Shown here in pieces: positions 25,812 to 35,498 of a stretch of 64,000 nt of DNA. This DNA comes from a bacterium (lineage in GTDB: Bacteria > Bdellovibrionota_B > Oligoflexia > Silvanigrellales > Silvanigrellaceae). The notes beneath the pieces are model-generated. The model made no database searches. It was not told the DNA's origin and saw only the letters and a program-made list of their open reading frames with translations. How positions within the stretch are numbered: position 1 is the first letter of the stretch; every line of letters begins with the position of its first letter. Position numbers and translations under genes: made by a program. The stretch covers positions 1-64,000 of the forward strand of contig RGDM01000013.1 of the NCBI GenBank assembly GCA_009918675.1. Direction: 5' to 3'.

Positions 25812-28307
25812 ATGGATCTCGACGAGTCTGCACATTCGTTAATCCCTGAACTCCACCACGAACCCAAGCAGGGCAAAACAGGCCTGCGCTGGGGGCTTGG
25901 TTTGGCATGGCTTGTTGGACTCATGTGCCTTGCAGGTGCATTCAATTTTGTTGCTAATTTTTTCGATACCGCCCAGCGCTTCAATCAACTTGTGATTCAC
26001 GATAAGGTCTTGCCACTGCGCGAGTGGAAATTGCGCGCCTACAAATGCGACTCTTTCTATGCACCTACCGATGAATGTAAAGAGGTAAAACTCGACCTTG
26101 GTCAGGGCCGATTTGTAAAATCCATGCGTGTTCAAGTCCCACTTTCGGCAGATTTGCGCAAGCGCATCTCTGCGATGCAGGAAAAGCCAACTCTGCTTTC
26201 ACTCACTCACACACTCAACCCGGAGGAATTCGAGTGGTTGAGCGTTAGAACGACTCAGTCCAACAAAGAGTGGCCATCGCAAGCACAACTTGTGGCACTT
26301 GGCTCGGTGGAATGTGAATCAAAAAGCGCAGGTGGAAACGATTTCGACCCCAGCCTGGAACCAGAAAAGCTCGCTTGTTACACGCAAAGTCGATTTGAAG
26401 CTGTCAACGAAATTCCCGCCAACAAAAAGATCCAATACTTCATTGCCATAGGTCAAAACGGGGAGATAGGTCCGGCACGGTGGCCATTGATGTTGGCCGA
26501 GAACCAGCACATGCATGAGCTTATGTCACTCGACCATCTCACTCTTTCGTCGGTTGTGCTTTGGAACCTGGTGTCCTTACTCATGCCAATTTTTGTCATT
26601 GCCTTCCGTTTCGTTTTTCGCGGGCAAAAAACTCTCAATACTCTTGCCGACTACGCAATCTGCCTGGTTCTCTATGCTGCCTGCGTTGTTTTAATTCAAC
26701 AAGCGAACCTGCTTACCCCAACCGCGCAAACCCTTCTTTGCGCCATTTGCGTTTTGCTCGAAGGTGTCGTTCTTACTTTGCTGGTCAGATACGCTTATTG
26801 CACTTCCTCAGGAGAGTCTTGGAGCACTCTCGCAACAACAGCTATTTCCATATTCTTTGCCCTTATTTTTATTGCTGCCTCGACGGCGAATAAACAGACA
26901 CCGCAGAGATTTCTTCTGGAATCACACCAATGGCGCGATTCGCTTGGCAGCGGAATCGCGGTTGCCGCCTTGTGCATAGGATTCTATATCCGCTATCGCA
27001 AAGCCGTTGTTCTTGGGCATGTTGCTGAATCTGGATATCAACAAACTTCAGATGATTATGGAACAGGCTCATATGTAGCGCGCTTATTCTGTGTCGCAAT
27101 TCCTTTGATAATCTTTGGCATGTCAAACTACCGCGAACTTATCAACCCAAGCCAACGCGTATTGAAATGGGAAGACATGTTCTTTCTTCCTAGCCAAGCG
27201 GCAGTTGCAGCCTTTTTCCTTGGCATTCGTGCAAACTCCTCCCTAAAATACGGTCGCAGCATGAAGGCTCGACTGGAGATGATTTTCTCCGGAGTGCTTA
27301 ATCTTCAGCGCTCAACAACCCCAATTGACGCGGTTGAATCGACCGTCGCAGCCATTCGTGATGTGTTGCCCGCGGTTGCCGATTCACCCGTTGAATTCAT
27401 CGAACACAAGAAGTGGTCCACAGATCAATTTCAAAACCACATCGCACTCAGCTACGAAACTCTTTACATCCCCTTGCACGGCTCGAAATCGTATCGCGGG
27501 ATTTTAAAATTCGACTACGCCCGACTCAACTCATTAAGTGAAGAGGAAGAGCACACGCTGTCGACACTTGCAAACGCACTTGCCATCAACCTAGAAACTC
27601 AGGAAGCCGCATCAGAGCTTGAAAAAATGCACCAAGCCTCTTTGCGCTTTGTGCCACGAGATTTCTTACGACTGCTCAACTCCGAAAGTTTGGTTGACTT
27701 CAATTTAGGTGACCACGTCGAAATGCAAATGAGCATCATGTTTGCCGACATCAGAAACTTTACCCAGATCTCCGAAGGAATGACTCCTTCACAAAACTTT
27801 GATTTCATCAATGGTTTCCTGACGCAAATTGCTCCCATCATCAAACACCATGGTGGGTTTATTGATAAATATATTGGTGACGCGATTATGGCTCTGTTTC
27901 CGGATTCTCCCGTGAAGGCTGCCCGCTGTGCCGTCGATATGCAAATTGCGCTCAGATCGTTCAACGACAAATGGCTTGGCCTCATCAACCAGGAGATCCG
28001 AATCGGTGTTGGGATTCACTACGGGCCCATGGTGCTGGGAATCGTTGGTTATGCTGAGCGCCTTTCTAGCACCGTGATGTCAGATGCTGTCAACTTGGCT
28101 TCGCGCCTCGAAAGCCTCACCAAACAATTTCAGGTTGATATCATTGTCAGCGAAGATGTTTTGCAGCATATGACTGCCCAGGAATCTGGCGAGTTCAACA
28201 CACGGATGCTCGATTCCGTGCGAGTTAAGGGCCGCAACGCACTCGTGACTATCTATGAAGTTGTGGTTCCAACCGAGACACTAGAGGAGCTAAAGAAAGT
28301 TTCATGA
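25812..28307 (+). CDS. Seven-helix membrane adenylate cyclase (class III)
   Basis: 831 residues. An N-terminal helix near 25-45, a periplasmic sensor of about 190 residues, and about six to seven more helices (240-480) resemble a 7TMR-DISM-like sensor. A GAF-like stretch at about 490-600 precedes the cyclase domain (about 630-800). Metal-binding aspartates are Asp646 (FADIRNF) and Asp690 (YIGDAIM). The purine-selecting Lys686 in IDKYIGD favours ATP over GTP, and SDAVNLASRLES holds the conserved Asn/Arg. The domain looks active. The cAMP partner is not in the window. The gene overlaps the msrBA start (ATGA). Confidence 0.9.
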   Translation: MDLDESAHSLIPELHHEPKQGKTGLRWGLGLAWLVGLMCLAGAFNFVANFFDTAQRFNQLVIHDKVLPLREWKLRAYKCDSFYAPTDECKEVKLDLGQGRFVKSMRVQVPLSADLRKRISAMQEKPTLLSLTHTLNPEEFEWLSVRTTQSNKEWPSQAQLVALGSVECESKSAGGNDFDPSLEPEKLACYTQSRFEAVNEIPANKKIQYFIAIGQNGEIGPARWPLMLAENQHMHELMSLDHLTLSSVVLWNLVSLLMPIFVIAFRFVFRGQKTLNTLADYAICLVLYAACVVLIQQANLLTPTAQTLLCAICVLLEGVVLTLLVRYAYCTSSGESWSTLATTAISIFFALIFIAASTANKQTPQRFLLESHQWRDSLGSGIAVAALCIGFYIRYRKAVVLGHVAESGYQQTSDDYGTGSYVARLFCVAIPLIIFGMSNYRELINPSQRVLKWEDMFFLPSQAAVAAFFLGIRANSSLKYGRSMKARLEMIFSGVLNLQRSTTPIDAVESTVAAIRDVLPAVADSPVEFIEHKKWSTDQFQNHIALSYETLYIPLHGSKSYRGILKFDYARLNSLSEEEEHTLSTLANALAINLETQEAASELEKMHQASLRFVPRDFLRLLNSESLVDFNLGDHVEMQMSIMFADIRNFTQISEGMTPSQNFDFINGFLTQIAPIIKHHGGFIDKYIGDAIMALFPDSPVKAARCAVDMQIALRSFNDKWLGLINQEIRIGVGIHYGPMVLGIVGYAERLSSTVMSDAVNLASRLESLTKQFQVDIIVSEDVLQHMTAQESGEFNTRMLDSVRVKGRNALVTIYEVVVPTETLEELKKVS

Positions 28308-29164
28308 CGCAGCAAAAGAACAAACGAGAGCTTTCTGCTTTCGAGACTTACGTGATCGAAAAGAAGGGCACTGAACAGCCTTTTACGGGTGAGTACTGCA
28401 ACACAAATTCCCCTGGGTATTATCACTGCAAACGCTGCGATACCCCTCTGTATCGTTCACAAGATAAATTCCCCTCTCACTGCGGCTGGCCGAGTTTTGA
28501 CGATGAAATTGCAGGCGCTGTGAAGCGAGCGCCCGATGCTGATGGCCGCCGTATTGAAATCGTCTGCAACGCTTGTGGTGGACATCTTGGCCATGTTTTT
28601 GAAGGCGAAGGATTCACAGCGAAGAATCTCCGTCATTGCGTGAATTCTATTAGCCTTGTGTTTAGAGCTGCTGAAAACCAACCTAAAGCTGTTGCCTTAT
28701 TCGCTTCAGGATGCTTTTGGGGAACTGAATATCACTTTGCAAAAGTTCCGGGAGTGCTTGCCACAACTGTTGGTTTTGCCGGTGGTCATGTCGAGCATCC
28801 CAGCTACAAACAAGTGTGCACAGGAACCACTGGACATCTGGAATGTGTGGAGGTCACCTATAACCCCTCACAGGTCAATTTTGAACAGCTCTGTAAGCTT
28901 TTTTTCGAAACCCACGACTTCACTCAAACCGATGGTCAGGGCCCAGATATTGGCCCGCAGTATCTGTCGGCGGTTTTCCTGCAAAATGAGAATGAAAGGC
29001 AAATTGCAGAAGAGCTCATCAGAGAACTCACAGTAAAAGGCTTTCGTGTGGCAACCGAATTACGCCAAAATGCACATTTTTGGCATGCGGAAGAATATCA
29101 TCAAAAATACTACTTCCACCAAGCCAAAACCCCTTACTGCCATATTTATCGAAAAATTTTCTAA
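28304..29164 (+). CDS. msrBA: Peptide methionine sulfoxide reductase, MsrB-MsrA fusion
   Basis: 286 residues repairing oxidised methionine. The MsrB half (about 1-125) carries zinc pairs CKRC and CNAC, SHCGWPSF, and the catalytic Cys in LRHCVNS; it acts on the R epimer. The MsrA half (about 130-286) begins ALFASGCFWGTE with its catalytic Cys and continues with GFAGGHVEHPSY and THDFTQTDGQGPDIG; it acts on the S epimer. No signal peptide, so cytoplasmic. The start overlaps the cyclase stop by four bases, so the two are coupled. Its own stop overlaps the convergent methyltransferase stop by four bases. Confidence 0.96.
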   Translation: MTQQKNKRELSAFETYVIEKKGTEQPFTGEYCNTNSPGYYHCKRCDTPLYRSQDKFPSHCGWPSFDDEIAGAVKRAPDADGRRIEIVCNACGGHLGHVFEGEGFTAKNLRHCVNSISLVFRAAENQPKAVALFASGCFWGTEYHFAKVPGVLATTVGFAGGHVEHPSYKQVCTGTTGHLECVEVTYNPSQVNFEQLCKLFFETHDFTQTDGQGPDIGPQYLSAVFLQNENERQIAEELIRELTVKGFRVATELRQNAHFWHAEEYHQKYYFHQAKTPYCHIYRKIF

Positions 29165-30114
29165 GCCTGAATTTTTTTCAAAACTTCAATTGCATCTGAA
29201 TTCAATCGCTCGTCGAGGGTCAACCCTGCGCCGAGCGATGATTTTAATTCCAAATATTCGCGCAACGCCGATTCCAAATAATTTCCACGCCGCGATGCAA
29301 GAATGAGGCGGTTTTTGGGTGTGTGATTGGAAGGAACAAACTCGGTTGTTGATGCTTCGTAGCCGCTGCCGCGCAACAACAAAACCCGCATAGCATCGGT
29401 AAATGTGCTGCATGAATCGCGCCGCAGCTCGGGCGAATTGAGGAGCACTGAAAATGCAGACTTAAAGTGCTCTGCAGAAAGCTTTCGCCATTTATTTGCA
29501 AGTTCCGCTTGGCAACAGGGCGCAACCGCAACGGCATCTGACTTTTCCGCAAAGGCGAGCGCCAATGCATCGTCGGTGGCCATGTCGCATGCGTGCAAAG
29601 CAACCACCATGTGCATTCGGCTTGCCTTGCGTTCATCTGGTGAAGGCAAATCGGTGCGACGCTGAGCAAAATCTTGAACAGAGATCTTTTCAAATTGAAG
29701 AATATCATCGAGACCCAAATCAACTGCACGTTGCTGCGATTTACCAATCACATCTGCTCGGGTATCTATTCCATAAATAAGCGCCTTTTTGTTCCAAACA
29801 TTTTTGAAACACCAGGCAAGCAAAAAGGTTAAATACGAATTTCCGCAGCCACAATCTAAAATACGCACCGGCGAAAAACGCTCGCTCAACTGTTGCACCG
29901 TGGGCTCGATCAAGGCTACCATATGGTTAATTTGCACATACTTTCGCAGTGCATCAGCAGGCATGCTGGCATCAGCATTCAGGAGTCCAAGGGCACGCAG
30001 CAAAGTACTTCCTTGCCGCGGATCAATCAAAAATTTCTTGCCGCCAGTCACCTTGCGGACGCGCTCAGGCGTCCAATGCTGCTCTGCCTTTTGTGCAAAC
30101 GAGAGTTGTGTCAT
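29161..30114 (-). CDS. SAM-dependent methyltransferase (GSTCD-like type)
   Basis: About 317 residues. The SAM motif ILDCGCGNSYLTFLLAW, the LIYGIDTRADV strand, ALHACDMATDDALALA and VAPCCQAEL match the Methyltransf_32 / GSTCD-like class, whose CCQ motif is distinctive. The substrate is unknown, probably RNA or protein. ATG 30114 is chosen since AAGGA lies seven bases upstream; an in-frame ATG sits six bases earlier. It is divergent from another methyltransferase gene 50 bases away. Confidence 0.85.
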   Translation of the reverse strand: MTQLSFAQKAEQHWTPERVRKVTGGKKFLIDPRQGSTLLRALGLLNADASMPADALRKYVQINHMVALIEPTVQQLSERFSPVRILDCGCGNSYLTFLLAWCFKNVWNKKALIYGIDTRADVIGKSQQRAVDLGLDDILQFEKISVQDFAQRRTDLPSPDERKASRMHMVVALHACDMATDDALALAFAEKSDAVAVAPCCQAELANKWRKLSAEHFKSAFSVLLNSPELRRDSCSTFTDAMRVLLLRGSGYEASTTEFVPSNHTPKNRLILASRRGNYLESALREYLELKSSLGAGLTLDERLNSDAIEVLKKIQA

Positions 30115-30164
30115 TGTCATTCCTTGCTGACCGCGCTCAGCAAACCTGCGGCCTGGAGGGCTGA

Positions 30165-31139
30165 ATGACTTTGGGTGTTCCAAAAACTCGCGCTGAAGTC
30201 AAAGATCTTCAGCTCCTCAGACAGCTTTTCCTGGATGCCCCATCCCAGCAGGGCGTTCAGGATTATTGGTCCGATGACAGGCTCTTGCAGCTCTATGATG
30301 ACACATACGCGCGGCGAATTGCCTGGAAATGGGATGCTGTCTTGGCCGATCTTGGTGTCCGTGGATGGACTCCCGGAAGCTCAATTTCCCGGATCATCGA
30401 TTGGGGCTGTGGAAGCGGCGTCGCAAGCGAGCGCTACTTGGCGCATTACGCCTCAGTTTCAAGTCCTCCCCTACTTGTATCAGATCGATCCGCGCGTGCG
30501 CGGCATTTTACAGAAAGAAAGCTGAAAACTCAGAATACAAATCTGAATATTTCTAGTGCGCCGCCAGACACCATAGTCACAGAACCTTCAGATCTTGTTT
30601 TACTGAGCCATGTCCTGACTGAACTCACGGAAAGCCAATTTGAAAAGCTCCTTGGCAGTATTGAAAAGGCACACTGCCTTGTGTGGGTCGAGCCCGGAAC
30701 TCCGTTTTGCTCGCAGCGATTGATCCAGGTTCGCGAGCAACTCAAAGAGAATTTCGCAGTTATTGCACCCTGCCCGCATCAACGTAGCTGCGGACTCATC
30801 AACAGCAATAAAGATTGGTGCCATTTTTTCGCGAACCCACCCGGCGAAATTTTTCAAAGTTCAGATTGGATGCTCTTCGCAAAAGAGCTCAACATAGATT
30901 TGCGCAGCCTACCTGTGAGTTACCTTGTTCTTCAGCGCAACAAAAACGCTTTGGCTGCTCAATCCAATCGGGTCATCGGGCGTCCGCGTTTTTACAAAGG
31001 CCACGGCAAATTTCTTGTTTGCAGAGCAGACGGCGTCAAAGAAGAGTCGTTACAAGAGCGCAACCACAAAGCTGATTTTAAGACTTGGCAGAAAGACTGC
31101 TTTTCGGTGCAGATTACCAGCGCTGCGGATTCCGATTGA
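30165..31139 (+). CDS. Rsm22-family methyltransferase
   Basis: 324 residues. SAM motif IIDWGCGSGVASERYL, LVWVEPGTPFCSQRLI, then APCPHQRSCGL and DWCHF, the Cys cluster and WCHF signature of Rsm22 (mtRsm22/METTL17 type), which is thought to bind metal or Fe-S and to act in small-subunit ribosome assembly. GGAGGG precedes the ATG by four bases. The 3' end overlaps the convergent transglycosylase gene by 26 bases. Confidence 0.85.
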   Translation: MTLGVPKTRAEVKDLQLLRQLFLDAPSQQGVQDYWSDDRLLQLYDDTYARRIAWKWDAVLADLGVRGWTPGSSISRIIDWGCGSGVASERYLAHYASVSSPPLLVSDRSARARHFTERKLKTQNTNLNISSAPPDTIVTEPSDLVLLSHVLTELTESQFEKLLGSIEKAHCLVWVEPGTPFCSQRLIQVREQLKENFAVIAPCPHQRSCGLINSNKDWCHFFANPPGEIFQSSDWMLFAKELNIDLRSLPVSYLVLQRNKNALAAQSNRVIGRPRFYKGHGKFLVCRADGVKEESLQERNHKADFKTWQKDCFSVQITSAADSD

Positions 31140-32322
31140 TGATAATAGCTGCAAGCACCTTTGGAACGTAATCCACTGTCTCCTGAGGAAGTTGATCGCG
31201 CAAAGCCCAAAAATCTGGCTTGGGTGCGCGACGAATACGCGCCGCAATTGCTTTACGTTCTATTTTATTTTGCCCAGCATTGTAAGATGCAATGGCGAGC
31301 ATGTATCGATCAGTACCAAATTGCTTAAGCAGCAATGAAAGATACTGAGCTGCTGCTTTTGAACTCTTCACCACGTCCGTTCGCTCGTCAATGTTCATTT
31401 GTGGCGCAACGCGTAAACCAAAATCTCGCGCAGTGGCCGGCATGAATTGCCACAAACCCAGCGCGCCAGCACCACTTGTCGCAGCCGGATTGAATTCCGA
31501 TTCCACCCAAACCAGATAGCCAAGCTCTACAGGAAGCCCCTGCTCTGTCAGAGCGCTTTGAATTTGACTCCAATACTGACTCTTTTTCGCAAACAAATTT
31601 TTATGAGCGTCGCCCTTGGTAAACTTTTCGATCCAGGCTTCAACTTTCTTTTGAAACTGTGCGTCCATGACCGACGGTGGAGCATCGCCAAATCTGCGCG
31701 ACACCGCGACAATTTCATCCCAAATAAAGTTCCGCGGCACCTCAGGTGTTGGAACCTGCGTCAAAATCTGCTCAGGGGGCTGAGAAACTCCGACTTCAAC
31801 AGTCGCTTCAACGGGAGCTTGTGACTGGAGAAATCCGGCACGCATGCGCAGCTTCTTTCCACCATACCATGCCGCCCCAACTACAACGCAAACAACCAAC
31901 TGAAGAGCGAGAAACTGTGGCCACAGAGCCGCCTTGGGGCGCCTTCTCATGCGCACCGCAACATCTGTCACTCGAGTCAAAACGACGCTCGCAAAACGCG
32001 ATGGCTCCAACGCATTCCACGGAGAGCACTGAAAGCAACTCAGCTGCCCCAACGTCACTTTATCACCGACCTTTAGCTGAGTCTTTTTTTCAATTTTTTT
32101 GCCGTTAATGTAGGTGCCATTCCGGCTGCCAAGGTCTTCAATCCAAAGCATGCCTCGCTCGAGAGACACCCGAGCGTGGACACGACTCACCAGAGCATCT
32201 TCGTCTAAGCGGATTGCCGAAGTCTCACCTTTGCCAAGCGTGCGTGCATCACCTTCGCCCAACTCAAATGTTTTGTCGTGCAATGGCCCCGCCACAAAGC
32301 GGATGACAAACCGGCTCTTCAT
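31114..32322 (-). CDS. FHA domain - transmembrane - lytic transglycosylase fusion
   Basis: 402 residues. A cytoplasmic FHA domain (about 20-95) keeps the phosphothreonine-binding SRVHA (Ser46, His49) and GSRNGTYING (Asn68). One membrane helix lies at about 134-153. The exported part has a linker and an MltD/Slt-type goose-lysozyme-like domain (about 250-402) with catalytic Glu274 in WVESEFNP, GALGLWQFMPATA and ASYNAGQNKI. It should therefore read a phosphorylated protein inside the cell and cut peptidoglycan outside. Last of three coupled FHA genes (ATGA overlap upstream). I do not know of this architecture as common. Confidence 0.9.
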   Translation of the reverse strand: MKSRFVIRFVAGPLHDKTFELGEGDARTLGKGETSAIRLDEDALVSRVHARVSLERGMLWIEDLGSRNGTYINGKKIEKKTQLKVGDKVTLGQLSCFQCSPWNALEPSRFASVVLTRVTDVAVRMRRRPKAALWPQFLALQLVVCVVVGAAWYGGKKLRMRAGFLQSQAPVEATVEVGVSQPPEQILTQVPTPEVPRNFIWDEIVAVSRRFGDAPPSVMDAQFQKKVEAWIEKFTKGDAHKNLFAKKSQYWSQIQSALTEQGLPVELGYLVWVESEFNPAATSGAGALGLWQFMPATARDFGLRVAPQMNIDERTDVVKSSKAAAQYLSLLLKQFGTDRYMLAIASYNAGQNKIERKAIAARIRRAPKPDFWALRDQLPQETVDYVPKVLAAIIINRNPQRW

Positions 32323-33899
32323 GTGACCTCTTTAAAATCCACGCGGCAAACAACTTCGCCTATTCTGAGGAAGCTCCCCGAAGACAGCAAGCGAGGCTCT
32401 GTCGCTATTACGCCATTGACTCTTGTTTCATTGCCCTTACTTGGTGCCAAAAGCGCTTTGCGCTTTGTGATGGTAACCATTCCGTGCCGGAGCGAAACAC
32501 CTTTGCCCTTCAGGCGAATGGAATTGCGCGGACCACGACCAAAGGTATTTTCACCCGAAAAAAGCGGGAATTCATATCCAAGACCGGGCCCCTGAACAAT
32601 ACTTAAGCGTCCATAAGACTTCTCTGAACGAAACGGACAATCTTGGTATCCTTTTGCCACTCGAAATCCACAGGTGTCACAGCCCTTGGAGTTTCTGCGC
32701 AGTTGAAACCAAATTAAAGCACCACTTGAAACAACAACCGCGCAGATAAAATAAACCGTTTGCAATTCTTTGCGGTGCGCCAACTCTCGGGCCAACGCAA
32801 TGCGTGCAAGCTCTTCGGGACGGGGGCGCGCAAACAACCCCTCCGCGACCATTTTTTCGCTGTGGAGGATATTTCCATGATAATTTGCAGACAATTGAAG
32901 TGTAACGCGAGCTGAATAGGGATGATGGTCGGTGAGATCAAACTCGAGGATGTATTCATCATCTAGATAGGACTTAAGGTTATTAAGTGTGGCTGTTGGA
33001 TCCGAACCAAGATTCCAACGAGCAGAGAAACCTTTTGATTTTTCACTGATGCCATTGAGCAGAGTTTCAGTCTGATTTTGTGGATTTTTTTTCTGTTCGT
33101 TTAGATATATCCAGAATATTCTGAATCCTCGTTTTTCCAGGTCAGTCAGGCAATTTGCAAATTTTCGCCGATCCCCATCTGCCGACGAACTGAGTTGAGA
33201 TGAAAGTAAAACAAGACTGCGTTGGGTTCCATTTTTTTCAGGCACATCGGAAGCAAATTCTTTCGCCACCGCACACACTCCGGCTGTGAGTCCGGATTTT
33301 CCTTTCAGATTCTCACTTTCAAGGATAGATTTCTGCACTGCACGTGGATTTTCAGACTGCCCCGGGGCAATCCACGCGAGCCGCTTTTCCACCTCTGCAT
33401 TGCTGATTCGAATCGATAAAAAATCGGAACGGAACCCTCCCAAAAACGTTGCCAGCGCTCTTCGTAGTGAATCCATTTGTGATTCCTGAAGAGCATCACT
33501 CGACTCATAAACAATCGCAGTCTCTCGTCTTGGCGAAGGAGAAAATGACGCAAACGTGCTCAGCGATTTCGCTTCAATCAGTGGCTCATTTGGGTCTTCG
33601 CCGTGCAATCTAAAAGCACGTGCATCAAGGGTATTAAGCAAATATCTGTTTTCTGCATCACGCTCATCAACGATCGCATAAAGACGCAATTTTCTGCTGT
33701 CAAAAACCTCGCTTGTTCGAATACTGAGATTCCTCTGCAGCGGAGCCTCAGCTGGAAGCGAAGGCACAGCGGTTTGAACTGCATCAGCAGCGTAGGCACT
33801 CATTCCTCTCTTGGATAAGGGAACAACGAACACCTGCAATAAAAGGGTGAGTCGTAAAATATTGCAGCAAGAAAACGAAACTTTTTTGAAGGTCATCAT
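32319..33899 (-). CDS. Membrane protein with periplasmic VWA-like region and C-terminal FHA
   Basis: 526 residues. Signal-like N-terminus (residues 1-40), then a periplasmic region of about 340 residues with a von Willebrand A-like core (ETAIVYESSDALQ..., RSLVLLSSQLSSS in place of a standard MIDAS start). A helix at about 380-400 is followed by a small zinc-ribbon-like CDTCGF...C and an FHA domain (about 430-520) with NTFGRGPRNS, SLRHG and ETRVNG. Topology puts FHA in the cytoplasm and the VWA-like part outside. It is coupled to both neighbours by overlapping start/stop codons. It may sense or bind a wall partner. Confidence 0.8.
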   Translation of the reverse strand: MMTFKKVSFSCCNILRLTLLLQVFVVPLSKRGMSAYAADAVQTAVPSLPAEAPLQRNLSIRTSEVFDSRKLRLYAIVDERDAENRYLLNTLDARAFRLHGEDPNEPLIEAKSLSTFASFSPSPRRETAIVYESSDALQESQMDSLRRALATFLGGFRSDFLSIRISNAEVEKRLAWIAPGQSENPRAVQKSILESENLKGKSGLTAGVCAVAKEFASDVPEKNGTQRSLVLLSSQLSSSADGDRRKFANCLTDLEKRGFRIFWIYLNEQKKNPQNQTETLLNGISEKSKGFSARWNLGSDPTATLNNLKSYLDDEYILEFDLTDHHPYSARVTLQLSANYHGNILHSEKMVAEGLFARPRPEELARIALARELAHRKELQTVYFICAVVVSSGALIWFQLRRNSKGCDTCGFRVAKGYQDCPFRSEKSYGRLSIVQGPGLGYEFPLFSGENTFGRGPRNSIRLKGKGVSLRHGMVTITKRKALLAPSKGNETRVNGVIATEPRLLSSGSFLRIGEVVCRVDFKEVT

Positions 33900-34675
33900 T
33901 AAACCACCCTCAAAATCATTCTCAGCGAGCCTATTTCCAGACTATCACCGTCTGTGAGGACACTCGAGTCAACTTCAACTCCTGCCCGCATCACCCGCAG
34001 CGAGGCAAATCCTGGACGCAAATAAAAACGCTGCAAAGAGCAATCAAGAGTAAAATGAATTGAGTTCAAGTTGAGATCTGGAAGAGTTACGTCCAAACCA
34101 GGTAAACTGCCAACTTTGTTAGGCCCGGGACGGAGACGAAAGTCGAGTCCGGCCAAATCTCCTGTCGTGCAAACGAGCCAGCCTGCTGTTGCATTTGAGC
34201 ACGCCCGAAAATCCTTGAAGGTCTCAAGAGATCTTCTTCCATCCATCTCATTGACTTCAGCGTTGAAAAAAAGAAATTCACCCACACCCATGCGAACACG
34301 ATCGCCGTGGTTCAATGGTCTTGGCTCGGAGATCTTCTCTCCATTCACGAAAACACCAGTGGCACTGCCATTGTCCTCGAGAAGACAAATACCACGTGCA
34401 CTGGTGAACTTGCCATGCCGGCGGCTCACCTCGGGAATAGTTAGAACAAGAGAGGAATCCCAGCCTGAGCCAACATACATTTCGCCCACAGTGATGCGAA
34501 AATCTTCGCCCGCATGAACTCCGCTTAGACCGAGCAACCAAGCCACAGTTTGATTTGATGGACAAGGTAAAGGATTTTGCATGGGGCTTAAAAGATGCAC
34601 CGTCGAATGCATGGAACCACCCGACTTTTTCCAGCTTTCCCTGGATACGAAAGGACATTGATGCTGCCCCGCCAT
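33899..34675 (-). CDS. Tandem FHA-domain protein
   Basis: 258 residues, no membrane segment. The first FHA domain (about 45-140) has VSRRHG and DNGSATGVFVNG but reads VGSG where GR is usual. The second (about 165-258) is more degenerate (LNSIHF, DGDSLEIGS). ATG 34675 has GAGG seven bases upstream; ATG 34612 is an alternative. First gene of the FHA operon and likely a cytoplasmic adaptor recognising phosphothreonine. The matching Ser/Thr kinase is not in this window. Confidence 0.82.
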   Translation of the reverse strand: MAGQHQCPFVSRESWKKSGGSMHSTVHLLSPMQNPLPCPSNQTVAWLLGLSGVHAGEDFRITVGEMYVGSGWDSSLVLTIPEVSRRHGKFTSARGICLLEDNGSATGVFVNGEKISEPRPLNHGDRVRMGVGEFLFFNAEVNEMDGRRSLETFKDFRACSNATAGWLVCTTGDLAGLDFRLRPGPNKVGSLPGLDVTLPDLNLNSIHFTLDCSLQRFYLRPGFASLRVMRAGVEVDSSVLTDGDSLEIGSLRMILRVV

Positions 34676-34852
34676 TTCATGACCTCAAGATAAATTTGCA
34701 AAGTTTCTGCTCAGGGCAGCATACAGCACTTCAGGACCCAACAGCAGAGCAGAGCGTCAAGCGGCAATAATTTCAGAAAAAAACAAATATACTAAAGAAA
34801 AAATAAAAAAATGCCGATACGCCAATCGAGTTTGGGAGTAGGAGATTTACAA

Positions 34853-35395
34853 ATGCAACTGAATTCGAGACTCAAGAGCTTTGCTTATGCAGCAGTGCTT
34901 TTCTCTTGCTTTGCAAATGTATTCGGCTGCAAACCTCAAAACATCTCTGAATCCGCCTCGGTTTCAATGCCAAGTCAACCCGGCGAAACTCCCGTTGCTC
35001 ATCCGACTGCCGGGAATGTTTCTGAGCCACGGTCGGGCCTAACAATCGCCCAATGGCTCACTAAGGACGGAGTGAGCGAGGATGAAGCCCGCACCGTTGA
35101 TGTAATTTTGGCAAACATCATCTCTTATGGAGGCCCAGCAAATGATCCTAAAAAAGCCGCACGCTGGGCCGAAAGCAACCTCAATGTCATTGGACTCGAC
35201 GGAGAAAAGTTGACGAATATTTCGCCGCTCCTCGCCTTCGAGAATATCACGACTCTGGGTCTGACGGGAAACAAATTTACGCAGGCACAAATTAACAAAC
35301 TGCTTGCTAGCTTGCCAAAACTCCGCATTCTTTCAATTGATCCGTACCTCAGCTGCAACAAGGAAACTTATCCAAAAGTAACCTGCCTCAAATAA
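34853..35395 (+). CDS. Lipoprotein with leucine-rich-repeat-like tail
   Basis: 180 residues with lipobox NVFGC. The mature part has a Ser/Pro linker, a short helical domain (IAQWLTKDGVSEDEARTVD) and then LRR-like units: LNVIGLDGEKLTNISPLL, ITTLGLTGNKFTQAQI and LRILSIDPYL. ATG 34853 is nine bases after GGAG. It probably binds protein at the cell surface; the partner is unknown. A divergent promoter region (34676-34852) separates it from the FHA operon. Confidence 0.75.
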   Translation: MQLNSRLKSFAYAAVLFSCFANVFGCKPQNISESASVSMPSQPGETPVAHPTAGNVSEPRSGLTIAQWLTKDGVSEDEARTVDVILANIISYGGPANDPKKAARWAESNLNVIGLDGEKLTNISPLLAFENITTLGLTGNKFTQAQINKLLASLPKLRILSIDPYLSCNKETYPKVTCLK

Positions 35396-35498
35396 AAAGA
35401 CTCGCGCTTTTGTTTTTTCTATTTCAGAGCATTTTTAATTCTTAGCTTCGACAAGATTTTTTGAATTTCTTCTCTACATTTTTTTTGGAGGTAGCCCG

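Noticed and set aside
35393-35420. Terminator after the LRR-like lipoprotein gene
   Set aside because: Only a five-pair A/T-rich stem precedes the T-run, too weak to call.
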